Shown piece by piece: positions 7,601 to 15,415 of a stretch of 59,774 nucleotides of DNA. Position 1 is the first letter of the stretch, and the number at the start of each line of letters is the position of its first letter. Origin of the DNA: Planctomycetota bacterium (GTDB lineage: Bacteria; Planctomycetota; Brocadiia; JAADGH01). Under the pieces are notes generated by a model, which was not told the DNA's origin, did not search any database, and saw only the letters and a list, made by a program, of their open reading frames with translations. The DNA is taken from assembly GCA_013152475.1 (NCBI GenBank), contig JAADGH010000093.1, positions 1-59,774 on the forward strand. The letters run 5' to 3'. The position numbers were made by a program, and so were the translations under genes.

Positions 7601-9594
7601 TCCTCCGCGAGGAGCCGGGCTACGCACTGCTGGAGCCGATCCCCATTCGCAAAACCGAAAAGCCGCCCGTGATCCCGAGCCGCGTCAGACCGGGCGAGCA
7701 ATATGCCACCGTCTACATGGCCGACGTGTATGCAGGCAACGGTCTCAAGGGTATCCCCAGCGGAACGGTGAAGCGACTCCGTATCTTCACCTACCACTTC
7801 GCCTACCAGGGCATGGGCGGGATACTGGGTGTGGTGGGGCTGGACGGGCCGTGGGACATCAAACGAGTACTGGGCACGGTGCCCGTGGAGAAGGACGGGT
7901 CGGCCATGTTCCGCGTGCCCGCGAACACCCCGATCTCGGTCCAGCCCCTCGATGCCGAGGGCAAGGCGGTGCAGATCATGCGGAGCTGGATGACGGCCAT
8001 GCCGGGCGACGTGCTGTCGTGTGTGGGGTGCCACGAGCCCCAGAGTGAAAGCCCCCCTCCACAACTGACCATCGCCGCCAGGCATTTCCCCTCCGACATC
8101 AAGCCGTGGCACGGACCGACACGCGGGTTCAGCTATCCCCGCGAAGTGCAGCCGGTGATCGACAGGTACTGCGTCAAATGCCACAATGGCAAGGCGCGAT
8201 CCGATGGCAAGGATATCCCGGACCTTCGCGGCGATGCTTGGATCACGGACTTCCGTTCGGTCACCCCGGGCAATGGCGGCGGGCGCGGGGGGAAGTTTTC
8301 CGTAGGCTACGCGAACCTGCAGCGTTACGTGCGCCGGCCGGGCATCGAGAGCGACTACCACCTCCTCACCCCCATGGAGTTCCACGCCGATACAACGGAG
8401 TTGGTCCAGATGTTGAAAAAGGGCCATCACGGCGTGACGCTCGACCCGGAGGCATGGGACCGGCTCATCACCTGGATCGATCTTAACACGCCATTCCACG
8501 GCACGTGGCACGAGTACATCAAGGACCCCGGCCCCCAGCGCCAGCGCCGCCGCGAGCTGCGGAAGCTCTACGCAGGCATCGACGAGGACCCGGAAGCGAT
8601 TATCGAGGTGAAGTACTCGCCTCCGAACGGTCAGCCAGAAACCGGATCAGCCAACACTCCGCAATCCGAAATCCACATTCCGCAATTGGAGGGCTGGCCC
8701 TTCGACGCCGCCGAGGCCAAGCGCCGCCAGAGCGCAGCCGGACCGAAGACGAAACGAACGATTGATCTCGGCAACGGCGTGACCATGGACCTCGTCCTCG
8801 TCCCGGACGGCGAGTTCGTCATGGGCGATGCGAAGGGCGGTGTGGATGAGCAGCCCCTCACCCGCGTGAAGATCGACAGGCCCTTCTGGATGGGCACGTG
8901 CGAAGTGACGAACGAACAATATGCCCAGTTCGATCCCCTGCATGACAGCGCGGTCGAGTCAAAGAACGCCTACCAGTTCGGCATCCACGGTTACCCGCTC
9001 AACGGGCCGCGGCAGCCGGTGGTCCGCGTATCGTGGCAGAAGGCCATGGCGTTCTGCCGCTGGCTGTCCCAGAAGACAGGGAAGGCGTTCACACTGCCCA
9101 CGGAGGCGCAGTGGGAGTATGCCTGCCGCTCTGGCGCGGCGACGCCGATGTTCTACGGCGATCTGGATACAGACTTTTCCCGATTTGCGAATATGGCCGA
9201 CGCGAAGCTCCGGGAGTTCGCCAGCGATCCCTACACGGTGGACGTGCCCCTGACGAACGCCACGAAGTACGACGACTGGATCCCAAAGGACACGCGTTTC
9301 AACGATGGCGGGCTTGTGACGGTGGATGTGGGCAAGTATGCACCCAACGCCTGGGGCCTGCATGACATGCACGGGAACGTCTGGGAGTGGACGCGGACGA
9401 CCTACAAGCCCTACCCCTACCGCACCGACGACGGCCGGGACGACATTGCACCCACCGACCGCAAGGTCGTCCGGGGCGGATCGTGGCGCGACCGGCCCAA
9501 GCGCTGCCGCGCATCGTTCCGTCTGAGCTACCTGCCCTATCAGGCGGTCCACGACGTGGGCTTCCGGGTGGTGTGTGTGTCTGACGGGGGGTAA
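4681..9594 (+). CDS. giant exported protein: discoidin-like, TolB/HZS-alpha-like propeller, two CXXCH haem sites, FGE-sulfatase domain
   Basis: 1637 residues. The start at 4681 was chosen over an upstream ATG because GAGGAG precedes it and it yields a signal peptide (MMRRLVIAAILTLVCFASANSA). Domains: a discoidin-like beta-sandwich at about 45-210 (VGVFTFNSDPRTNQDYEVRF); a helical segment at about 500-660; a propeller at about 700-1070 with YDACYLPDGDIIFSSSA and QDHNWCPTMLPNGRVLYLRW, the family often labelled hydrazine-synthase-alpha-like in PVC genomes; CVGCH at 1114-1118 and CVKCH at 1164-1168, which should bind c-type haem; and an FGE-sulfatase/SUMF1 domain from about 1370 to the end (LVPDGEFVMGD, LPTEAQWEYACRSG, NVWEWT, RGGSW). 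The FGE part keeps only one of the two copper-site cysteines (KRCRASFR), so formylglycine synthesis is doubtful. Probably a periplasmic redox or binding protein; the reaction is unknown. Confidence 0.85.
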   Translation: MMRRLVIAAILTLVCFASANSADVVMKTESWANSDEDFAKFDQRIASMNLRNLLARRGVKVTVETRDVTREALRLMCDGNAGERCSDGRAFVGGAPSIITFYLGKPKTITQVGVFTFNSDPRTNQDYEVRFFNNSAHPGKKPKFPAKPDLTTGDTVIGNNRGGFHSYFTAKDGGALVPGKADWVQFKIWRTYNVKAGSPAKARNMARSFTTVIELEVLGGENDVIKLTKEEIEHRDAIRKAPKRPTYEKKATWQETMIAAREAVFEWESLQDRLAAPDSPVQFGPWHMIGPVAPSSKLAREIEAQPRVDLKKQYAGTDGKPLVWQEVKGVEDTKLIDLSKCVKIEPGQVVYLCRTMSVKEHFDHKNPFAIGIGMGHGAARILPGNRSLKGRSDGKVRPNELSWQMTIGRGNYQVLVRLQRPKDSPWAFWFSPHPPTTHPGAGSTPSRVRRRQTLFAWARRDFPDPVSRQEIAWEEADDIGFTFGPDVTRRRTMRLPADWAPGDYSFLKSQYRAAIKERLAVMDRDLIPAEAKSKRQDLAAALKRLGQRASAQDLDALRKAYYTAATLQETLTTQKRISAIRMAVDDQGETFGDRYPKAELMQRVDAMQAKCDTILRNVLATGNKVLKEVLMFRDEIEPVAREILLANPLLDFDRLLIVKRSTRNLGLPANWQGNSSLRKTGYDNEIAVLPMQPNPAKTQLTTLYRPPKGEFVGDVDLHFDADRMLFSSIGSHERWQVFEMKTDGTGLRQVTLGDQPDVDNYDACYLPDGDIIFSSSANFVGVPCVFGSSHVAMLYRMNADGKNIRQLCFEQDHNWCPTMLPNGRVLYLRWEYTDTPHSNTRLLFQMNPDGTGQMEFYGSNSYWPNSIFYARPIPGSSTKVIGIVTGHHGDRRMGELVLFDVNKGRREADGAVQKIPGYGKKVEPIIRDQLTSGVWPKFLHPYPLSDKYFLVACRPTQGSNWGLYLVDVFNNMLLLREEPGYALLEPIPIRKTEKPPVIPSRVRPGEQYATVYMADVYAGNGLKGIPSGTVKRLRIFTYHFAYQGMGGILGVVGLDGPWDIKRVLGTVPVEKDGSAMFRVPANTPISVQPLDAEGKAVQIMRSWMTAMPGDVLSCVGCHEPQSESPPPQLTIAARHFPSDIKPWHGPTRGFSYPREVQPVIDRYCVKCHNGKARSDGKDIPDLRGDAWITDFRSVTPGNGGGRGGKFSVGYANLQRYVRRPGIESDYHLLTPMEFHADTTELVQMLKKGHHGVTLDPEAWDRLITWIDLNTPFHGTWHEYIKDPGPQRQRRRELRKLYAGIDEDPEAIIEVKYSPPNGQPETGSANTPQSEIHIPQLEGWPFDAAEAKRRQSAAGPKTKRTIDLGNGVTMDLVLVPDGEFVMGDAKGGVDEQPLTRVKIDRPFWMGTCEVTNEQYAQFDPLHDSAVESKNAYQFGIHGYPLNGPRQPVVRVSWQKAMAFCRWLSQKTGKAFTLPTEAQWEYACRSGAATPMFYGDLDTDFSRFANMADAKLREFASDPYTVDVPLTNATKYDDWIPKDTRFNDGGLVTVDVGKYAPNAWGLHDMHGNVWEWTRTTYKPYPYRTDDGRDDIAPTDRKVVRGGSWRDRPKRCRASFRLSYLPYQAVHDVGFRVVCVSDGG

Positions 9595-9640
9595 GTCGTT
9601 CCTGTCGCGGAAAACTCTCGAAAGCACGGGGCTTTATAGG

Positions 9641-9658
9641 CGCAGGCATTCGCCTGCG
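9641..9658. repeat. short palindrome in the convergent intergenic region
   Basis: CGCAGGC (9641-9647), ATTC, GCCTGCG (9652-9658). It sits between the 3' ends of two convergent genes (9594 and 9743). It could end transcription from either side but has no T-run, so it may be another member of the hairpin repeats seen elsewhere in the window. Confidence 0.4.
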
Positions 9659-9742
9659 TTCTTCGGGTGTCTTACGGCAAATCGCGCGGGCATAAAGCCT
9701 ATGACTACGTTTCCGCAACCGGAAGTGATGCCGCCTTCTCAC

Positions 9743-10813
9743 CTACATTGTCTCGATGATCGCCTGGATGATCGCATCCGTTGTGCAGTCCAGTGTGCGC
9801 GCCGCAATCTTTTCGTGGATGTCCCGCGCGATGGGACCGAGCGCCGCCGCGTCCACCGGGAGGCCGATGGCCGCCACGGACGTCGGGAGACCAACGGACG
9901 AGCATAACTCGCGCACGGCCTCGACATCTTCCGACCGTACGGCCATGAGGCGCATCTGTAGCAGCGTCATCAGGCCGACCATCTCGCCGTGCATGAGGTC
10001 GCGCCCGAACCCGTGGGTGCGCATGATGTCCGACAGCCCGTGAGCGCCGACCATGCCCCCGTTCTCGAACGACATCCCGCTGGCGAGGATCACGGCCTCG
10101 ACCACGCGCTCGAGATCCTCGGTGACCCGGCGCTCGTCCACGGCCTGCTTGGCCGCGACGCCGTACCGAAGGATCGTGTCATGGGCGTACTCGGCCAGTT
10201 GCGTGATGAAGAAGGGGGCGGCGGCGCGGTGGAAATTCTTCTTCCCTGTCGCGACGGCCAGGGACACCTCGAACTTCTTCGAGATGGCGTCGCCCATCCC
10301 GGCCGCAAGGAAGCGCGAGGGAGCGTTGGCGATGACTTCCGTGTCCACCAGGACGATGGCGGGGTTGAAGTCGTGATGCTTGCAGCGGAGATAACGACCC
10401 TCCTCGTCATAGATCACAGAGAGGATACTCGTCGGCGCGTCGGTCGAGGCGATGGTCGGCACGATCACCGACGGCACGCCGAAGTGCGACGCGATGATCT
10501 TCCCCGCGTCCACCGCCTTGCCGCCGCCGGCGCCGAGGACAAAGGCGGGCCGTTGCGCCAGACCGTCGGCCCGGGCCTTCAGGTCGGCGATCTTTCTGTC
10601 CGTCAGCTCGCCCTCATACTCGATGACCGATGCCTCGATGTCGCCGGCGGTCAGAGCGTCGATGATCCGGTCGCCGACGGATGACTCCACGACCTTATCG
10701 ACAACCAGCAGCGCGGAGCTGCCGAGGAACCCGGCGTGTTCGGCGATCTGTCCGAGCGCACCGGGGCCTTGGACATATCGCGCTGGCATACCCGTGATCC
10801 GCACGTCGGCCAT
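9743..10813 (-). CDS. glycerol dehydrogenase-like iron/zinc alcohol dehydrogenase
   Basis: 356 residues, close to the usual 360 of the GldA/glycerol-1-phosphate dehydrogenase family. The NAD-binding part shows FVLGAGGGKAVDAGKIIA and VPTIASTDAPTS. Metal ligands are visible: GMGDAISKKFE, GAHGLSDIM and DLMHGEMVG carry the Asp, His and His typical of the family. It should oxidise a polyol or hydroxyketone with NAD. The ATG at 10813 begins MADVRITG and is preceded by AGGAAAAGGA; upstream in-frame codons look non-coding. The bicupin gene ends 20 bases upstream, so the two are probably co-transcribed. Substrate unknown; a sugar-acid or polyol intermediate is likely from context. Confidence 0.85.
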   Translation of the reverse strand: MADVRITGMPARYVQGPGALGQIAEHAGFLGSSALLVVDKVVESSVGDRIIDALTAGDIEASVIEYEGELTDRKIADLKARADGLAQRPAFVLGAGGGKAVDAGKIIASHFGVPSVIVPTIASTDAPTSILSVIYDEEGRYLRCKHHDFNPAIVLVDTEVIANAPSRFLAAGMGDAISKKFEVSLAVATGKKNFHRAAAPFFITQLAEYAHDTILRYGVAAKQAVDERRVTEDLERVVEAVILASGMSFENGGMVGAHGLSDIMRTHGFGRDLMHGEMVGLMTLLQMRLMAVRSEDVEAVRELCSSVGLPTSVAAIGLPVDAAALGPIARDIHEKIAARTLDCTTDAIIQAIIETM

Positions 10814-10833
10814 CGCCTTGTCCTTTTCCTGTC

Positions 10834-11673
10834 TCACCGGTTGAGGAACTTCCCGCCCTCGGCAACGGAGTGGATGTTCACCTTCGGCGCGTCGTGCGGC
10901 ACGCGCACCATCACACAAAGGACGTTAATCTGCATATCCGGGAAGCGGCTCATCACCGAGTGCGGCGTGTTGGCCGGAACATATCCCATGCTGCACGCGC
11001 GGACCGAGCAGGTTTCGTCGGCCACGCGCATCGTCCCCTCCCCTCGGTCGATGTAGTAGAAGATTTCGTAATTGTGCAGGTGCAGGTCGTTCGGCGCGCC
11101 GGCGGGGACGATCATCATGCCTACGCCGTGGAAGCACGGCCAGCCCTCCTGGTGCTGGCGGCCGAACATGCCATACCACCAGACCGTATCCATGTGGCCG
11201 GAGATCTCGTCGTTGCGGTCGGTCCATTGGGACACCAACGGCTCGTCCACCGTTTTCCCCTCGCCGGGGGCCACCTCTTCCAGCCAGAGGTCCGTGTTGT
11301 CGGGCGGGTTCGCCACAGCCCAGCTCACCACGGTGATCGCGGTGGTATTCGTCGTGTTCGTCAGGCTGTGCGGGACTTCCGGCGGGATGGCGATCAGGTT
11401 GCGCGGCCCGACGTGCTTGGTTTTGCCGCCGATCTCCACCTCGCCCCAGCCGTCCTGGACATACCAGACCTCGGCGACGTTGTGGGCATGACGCTGGAGC
11501 GTCTTGCCGGGCGTGACGGTGATCGCCTTCACCCACTCGAAGTAGTTCGTCAGCAGGTTCGGCGTGCCCTGCCGCGCCCAGGGGCTGTTGGGGCGGCGCA
11601 GCAGAAACCGGACCCACGCGGTGCTCTTGTATTCAAGCCAGGGTCTGACGTCTGTCCAGTTGATGTGGAACAT
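10834..11673 (-). CDS. double-cupin protein
   Basis: 279 residues from ATG 11673, which has GAGGAGG five bases upstream; a GTG at 11691 is possible but lies upstream of that ribosome site. Two cupin modules are visible: LQRHAHNVAEVWYVQDGWGE with PPEVPHSLTNT (about residues 60-105), and APNDLHLHNYEIFYYIDRGE with VPANTPHSV (about 195-245). Both keep the His-rich metal motif. Bicupins include dioxygenases, decarboxylases and sugar-acid isomerases. The repeated HAHN/HLHN metal sites suggest a divalent-metal enzyme acting on a sugar or sugar acid, fitting the neighbouring lactonase-like, isomerase-like and dehydrogenase genes. The 191 bases upstream separate it from the TIM-barrel gene. Confidence 0.75.
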   Translation of the reverse strand: MFHINWTDVRPWLEYKSTAWVRFLLRRPNSPWARQGTPNLLTNYFEWVKAITVTPGKTLQRHAHNVAEVWYVQDGWGEVEIGGKTKHVGPRNLIAIPPEVPHSLTNTTNTTAITVVSWAVANPPDNTDLWLEEVAPGEGKTVDEPLVSQWTDRNDEISGHMDTVWWYGMFGRQHQEGWPCFHGVGMMIVPAGAPNDLHLHNYEIFYYIDRGEGTMRVADETCSVRACSMGYVPANTPHSVMSRFPDMQINVLCVMVRVPHDAPKVNIHSVAEGGKFLNR

Positions 11674-11864
11674 GGCGGACCTCCTCGACACAATCTGCTC
11701 GCAATTGTGAACGGACGATGCCTCCCACGACGTCGAAGTTACCTGAGACAGGTTCGGATTGCAACCCTAATTCCACATGGCGCGGCGGCGCATCGGGCCG
11801 TGGGGAGTCCTGGTTGGCTTCGAGGTCGGAACGGATTTTTTTTGCAGATACTCTGCAACAGGAG

Positions 11865-12710
11865 TTATGTTCGGGGCACACCGGCCTCGTGGAATGCCCG
11901 GTCGAGCGACGCGTAGCAGAACCGCGCGGCCTCGATGGGATCGTAATCGGGCTTGGACCAGACACGGGTGCTCACCTCGAGGGTGATGAAGTCGGTCCAC
12001 CCCGCCTCCTTCATCGCCTTCATGTATCGAACGCTGTCGAGATCGCCCTGCCCCAGAAGGAGCAGGTCGAAGGCGCCGTCCGCGTGCCTGCGCGCATCGG
12101 TGATGTGGGTATGAGCCGTGTAGGGGACCAGCGTCCTCACGGCGTCCTCGATCTCCTCGCCGGCAAGGAACAAGTGGACGATGTCGAAGTGGAAGCGGAC
12201 CCTCGGGTGGGCCACCGTGTCGAAGAGCCAGGCCACCCGCTCCGATCGGTCCACCGCTGCGCCGCAGTGAGCCTCGCCGGCCAGGATAAAGTCCTCCCGG
12301 TCTGCGAGGTCGGCGTAATCCCGGAGCCGCTCGACGATCCGCCCACGTATCTCCTCCCACCGCTTCGAGCGGCCGCCGATTCCGATAGCCAGGACCGGCG
12401 GCTCCCGCATTCCGAGATCGCGGGCCAACTGCGCCACCTTGCGCGTGTGCTCCAGTGTCTGCTGGTGCTCCGTCTCGTCCTCGGTGAACACATGGCCCAG
12501 CATGAAGAGCGCGGGGACGCCGAGGGCATGGTTTTCCAGGAGCTGTTTCAGCTTCCTCCGCCGTTCAGGTGCGATTTCATCGGGCATGGAGCCCTGGTGT
12601 TTGGGGCTGATGCAGATTTCAACCCCATCGTACCCCATCTCCGCCAGGGCCGGGACGGCCTCCTCCAGCGGCAGCATGGGCATGGCATAGGTACCGTATG
12701 CGATTTTCAT
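11865..12710 (-). CDS. sugar phosphate isomerase/epimerase (xylose-isomerase-like TIM barrel)
   Basis: 281 residues starting MKIAYGTYAMPMLPLEEAVP. Typical AP-endonuclease-2 family barrel: strand 1 is followed by PALAEMGYDGVEICIS. Metal-site segments include LAGEAHCGAAVD (Glu and His), FHFDIVHLFLAG (Asp and His), THITDARR (His) and FITLEVS (Glu), the usual ligands for a divalent metal. It follows the amidohydrolase by 12 bases on the same strand and is surely in the same operon. Its length is normal. The exact sugar cannot be read from sequence. Confidence 0.85.
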   Translation of the reverse strand: MKIAYGTYAMPMLPLEEAVPALAEMGYDGVEICISPKHQGSMPDEIAPERRRKLKQLLENHALGVPALFMLGHVFTEDETEHQQTLEHTRKVAQLARDLGMREPPVLAIGIGGRSKRWEEIRGRIVERLRDYADLADREDFILAGEAHCGAAVDRSERVAWLFDTVAHPRVRFHFDIVHLFLAGEEIEDAVRTLVPYTAHTHITDARRHADGAFDLLLLGQGDLDSVRYMKAMKEAGWTDFITLEVSTRVWSKPDYDPIEAARFCYASLDRAFHEAGVPRT

Positions 12711-12722
12711 AGTTGTGTCACC

Positions 12723-13562
12723 CTACCGTTTCTCCCATTGGTACGCGGCCAGTGAGTTCTTCCAGAAATACTTCTCGGCGGCTTTCTTTCCCTTGCCCTC
12801 GAAGTAGTCGCGAACGACGCGCATCACGTTCGGGTAGTCGGCGTAGCGCGAGCAGACGGGCCAGTCGCTCCCGTAGATCAAGCGATCTTCCCCGAACGCA
12901 TGCCACAGCACATCAAGCGTGGGCGTGTAGAACCCGGGCTCAACCGGCGCGGGCTCCCGGCGTGTGGCCGAGGCAAGCCCGGAGACCTTGCAGTAGACAT
13001 TCGAGCACTCCGCCGCGGCGAACATGGACTTGGTCCAGAACAGATTGGGGTCTCTGCCGTCGACGATCACGCCGCCGACATGGTTGACGACCATGCGCAT
13101 CTCCGGAAACATCTCGGCAAGGGAAGTGACGCTCTCGAGGTGCTCCTCCCGCACGAGCAGGTCGAGCTCCAGATCGCGGATGGCAAGCATCTCGAGGTCC
13201 AGCGTCACGTCCGAGCTCTCGAGATCGTCGACGACCTTCCCTCGCAGGCGGATGCCGCGAAACAACGGGTTCTCTGCGAAGCGGGCCAGATGGTCCGCGA
13301 ACCCCTCCGAGCCCGGCTCCAGATTTCCCACCACGCCCACGATGAACGGCTCCTTTTCGGCCAAGTCGAGGAGCCACTGATTGTCCTCCATCCATTCGCT
13401 TGCCTCGACGGCGATTGTCCCCGTCACGCCGTCGGATGCGGCCGCCTCTTTGAAGTGCTCCGGGAGGACCGTCCGGTATAGGACCTCGTTGTCGGGCTTC
13501 GGCCAGGGGATGCCTTGGGGGCGGGAGGGGTCGTAGAAGTGCGTATGCGCGTCGATGATCAT
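12723..13562 (-). CDS. amidohydrolase family protein (COG3618-like lactonase/metal-dependent hydrolase)
   Basis: 279 residues; ATG 13562 follows GGAGAGG. Starts MIIDAHTHFYDPSRPQGIPW, the HxH metal motif at the first strand of amidohydrolase barrels. Other family landmarks are GTIAVEASEWMEDN, FRGIRLRGKVVDD, MVVNHVGGVIVDGRD (His), YCKVSGLAS and DRLIYGSDWPVCSRYADY (the terminal catalytic Asp). COG3618 members include 2-pyrone-4,6-dicarboxylate hydrolase and sugar-acid lactonases. With an isomerase-like barrel, a bicupin and a polyol dehydrogenase downstream, a sugar lactonase role (fucono- or rhamnono-lactone type) is my inference. First gene of the minus-strand cluster 13562-9743. Confidence 0.8.
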   Translation of the reverse strand: MIIDAHTHFYDPSRPQGIPWPKPDNEVLYRTVLPEHFKEAAASDGVTGTIAVEASEWMEDNQWLLDLAEKEPFIVGVVGNLEPGSEGFADHLARFAENPLFRGIRLRGKVVDDLESSDVTLDLEMLAIRDLELDLLVREEHLESVTSLAEMFPEMRMVVNHVGGVIVDGRDPNLFWTKSMFAAAECSNVYCKVSGLASATRREPAPVEPGFYTPTLDVLWHAFGEDRLIYGSDWPVCSRYADYPNVMRVVRDYFEGKGKKAAEKYFWKNSLAAYQWEKR

Positions 13563-13697
13563 CGCCTCTCCAATCCGTGAGTTGATCTGAAGAAATGCGT
13601 ATGGGATAATGACGGGGCCTTTGTAACACGCCGCGCCATTCCCGTCAAGCCTCTGCAGGAGAATCTTGGCAGAAACTTCCGAGGGCGGCGCGCCGTA

Positions 13698-13727
13698 TTG
13701 ACTTCCGGGCGTCTGTCCGGCTACAAT
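13698..13727 (+). promoter_or_regulatory. strong sigma-70-type promoter of the ankyrin membrane protein gene
   Basis: TTGACT (13698-13703, five of six to consensus), an 18-base spacer and TACAAT (13722-13727, five of six). Transcription should begin near 13734, 46 bases before the ATG at 13780. It lies in the 217-base divergent region shared with the amidohydrolase gene. Confidence 0.6.
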
Positions 13728-13779
13728 ATTCTGTCTTGGAGTTGCGCTTGCATGAAGGGATTGACTTACACGAGCAACC

Positions 13780-15396
13780 ATGTCGGCCAAGGAACATAAC
13801 GACGTGATCACGATGTACTGCGGCGAGTGCGGCGCCAAGATGGAGACGAGTACCGACCGTGCAGGCAAGGCCACGCGGTGCCCCGACTGCAGGGCCAAGA
13901 TTCCCATCCCCAGCTCCTACCTGGCCCGTCCCCAGATCCGGTTCTACTGCCCCCGCTGCGAGGGGCGCGTCCGCGCCTGGGCCGAGCAGGCGGGCCAGTC
14001 CATGCGCTGCCCGGGCTGCGACCTCAGCATCGAGCTGCCCCACATCGAGGGCTACATGGAGTTTGACGAGGGCATCGAGCAAAGCGACTTCTCGTCCGAG
14101 ACGGTCGTGTCCGAGGAAGAGTTTGAGGAAACAGAAGAGTCGGAGGAACGGGAAGAACCTGACGAGGAATGGGAGGAGCAGGAAGAACCGGAGCCGGCCG
14201 AACTCGAACCGCCGAGACGGAAAAAGCCGATCCGGGCGGGCAGGCCCACACGCCGGATGATCCGGGCGGCGGTATGGTCGCTCGTGATCGTCATCCCCAT
14301 CGGCATCGTCATCTTCCTGCGCGCAACGAAACCCGAATGGCTCGACCGCAAGCTCATGCGCGCAGCGGAGGCGGGGACCTACACCCAGGCCAGCCTCCTC
14401 GTCACCTGCGGCGCCAACGTCAACACAAAGGACGCCTCCGGCCGAACGGCCCTCCACGCTGCGGCGGAAAAGGGCAACAGGAAGATCGTGGACCTTCTCC
14501 TCGCCCGCGGGGCTGAAGTCGATGAGGAAGACAACGCTGGCCGGACACCCCTCCTCCTCGCCGTGACCGGCGGGCACCGGGACGTCGTAGTGGCGCTCCT
14601 GAACGCGGGCGCCGACACGCATGTGACCCGTCCCACGGACGGACGCAGACTCCTGGACATCGCCATGGCGAACGGCCACAATGCCATTGCCGATCTCCTT
14701 CTCCACAGCCGGAAAAAGGCGAAGCCGCAGGCCCCGCCGTCCAGCATCATCACGATCCCCGAGGAGGACGCACAGCGCGAGAGGGTGGCGCTGAGGATTC
14801 CCCGGATGCGCCTGACGCCCGGCAAGAAGACACCGACGACGACGGAGTCCTCCCCCCCCGTGCGAACACCAACCCCGAAAAAGCGCCCCGTCATCATCTT
14901 GGACAAGACGCGGCTCATGCCGGTGGGCTACTACGTAAGATACATGCTCAAGATCGGCGTGCGGCGGATGTGGGGCGCCAAGGGCGAAGGGAACAAGAAG
15001 TTCCTCATCATCGTCTTCTCCGGACCGTTGGATATGTTCAAGGTCAGCGACTACGAGTTCCGGTATCTGAAACGCGAGAACGGAAGACTCACCACGCGAG
15101 AGATGACGCGACACTACGATCCCACACGGTTTACACTCATTCTCTCCAACGGCCGGCGCGTGCGGGCCTCGGCCATTGCGCCGAACTGGACGCCCGTGGA
15201 GACGACGCCGACATCCAACATCTTCCACTACGATCTGACCAAGAGCTACAAATCCAAGCGAGACCTTAGGCCTGGCGAGGCAGCCGTCGCCTGGCTGCTC
15301 CATGCCGAGAACTGCCATGCGCCGTTCCAGGTACGCATGGACTGGGGCCAGCCCATCGCCGTACCCGACGTGCGGTACGACGCGGAGGAGGAATAG
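13780..15396 (+). CDS. zinc-ribbon / acidic linker / transmembrane / ankyrin-repeat protein
   Basis: 538 residues. Two tandem CxxC-CxxC ribbons: C14, C17, C34, C37 and C57, C60, C77, C80 (YCGECGAKM, RCPDC, FYCPRCEGR, RCPGC). A strongly acidic Glu-rich stretch follows at about 100-145, then a basic patch (PRRKKPIRAGRPTRRM) and one membrane helix at about 160-182 (VWSLVIVIPIGIVIFL). The basic side before the helix predicts a cytoplasmic N-terminus. Ankyrin repeats at about 190-310 (ANVNTKDASGRTALHAAAEK, AEVDEEDNAGRTPLLLAV, ADTHVTRPTDGRRLLDIAM) are then outside the cytoplasm. The C-terminal 200 residues form an unrecognised beta-rich domain. Probably a signalling or scaffold protein. An alternative start is the internal ATG at codon 12 (MYCGEC). 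Confidence 0.75.
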   Translation: MSAKEHNDVITMYCGECGAKMETSTDRAGKATRCPDCRAKIPIPSSYLARPQIRFYCPRCEGRVRAWAEQAGQSMRCPGCDLSIELPHIEGYMEFDEGIEQSDFSSETVVSEEEFEETEESEEREEPDEEWEEQEEPEPAELEPPRRKKPIRAGRPTRRMIRAAVWSLVIVIPIGIVIFLRATKPEWLDRKLMRAAEAGTYTQASLLVTCGANVNTKDASGRTALHAAAEKGNRKIVDLLLARGAEVDEEDNAGRTPLLLAVTGGHRDVVVALLNAGADTHVTRPTDGRRLLDIAMANGHNAIADLLLHSRKKAKPQAPPSSIITIPEEDAQRERVALRIPRMRLTPGKKTPTTTESSPPVRTPTPKKRPVIILDKTRLMPVGYYVRYMLKIGVRRMWGAKGEGNKKFLIIVFSGPLDMFKVSDYEFRYLKRENGRLTTREMTRHYDPTRFTLILSNGRRVRASAIAPNWTPVETTPTSNIFHYDLTKSYKSKRDLRPGEAAVAWLLHAENCHAPFQVRMDWGQPIAVPDVRYDAEEE

Positions 15397-15415
15397 ATTT
15401 GCAGGAGGAAATGCG

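Noticed and set aside
9008..9594. A true formylglycine-generating enzyme for sulfatases
   Set aside because: The FGE fold is present, but only one of the two active-site cysteines can be found (KRCRASFR); typical of FGE-fold proteins of other function.
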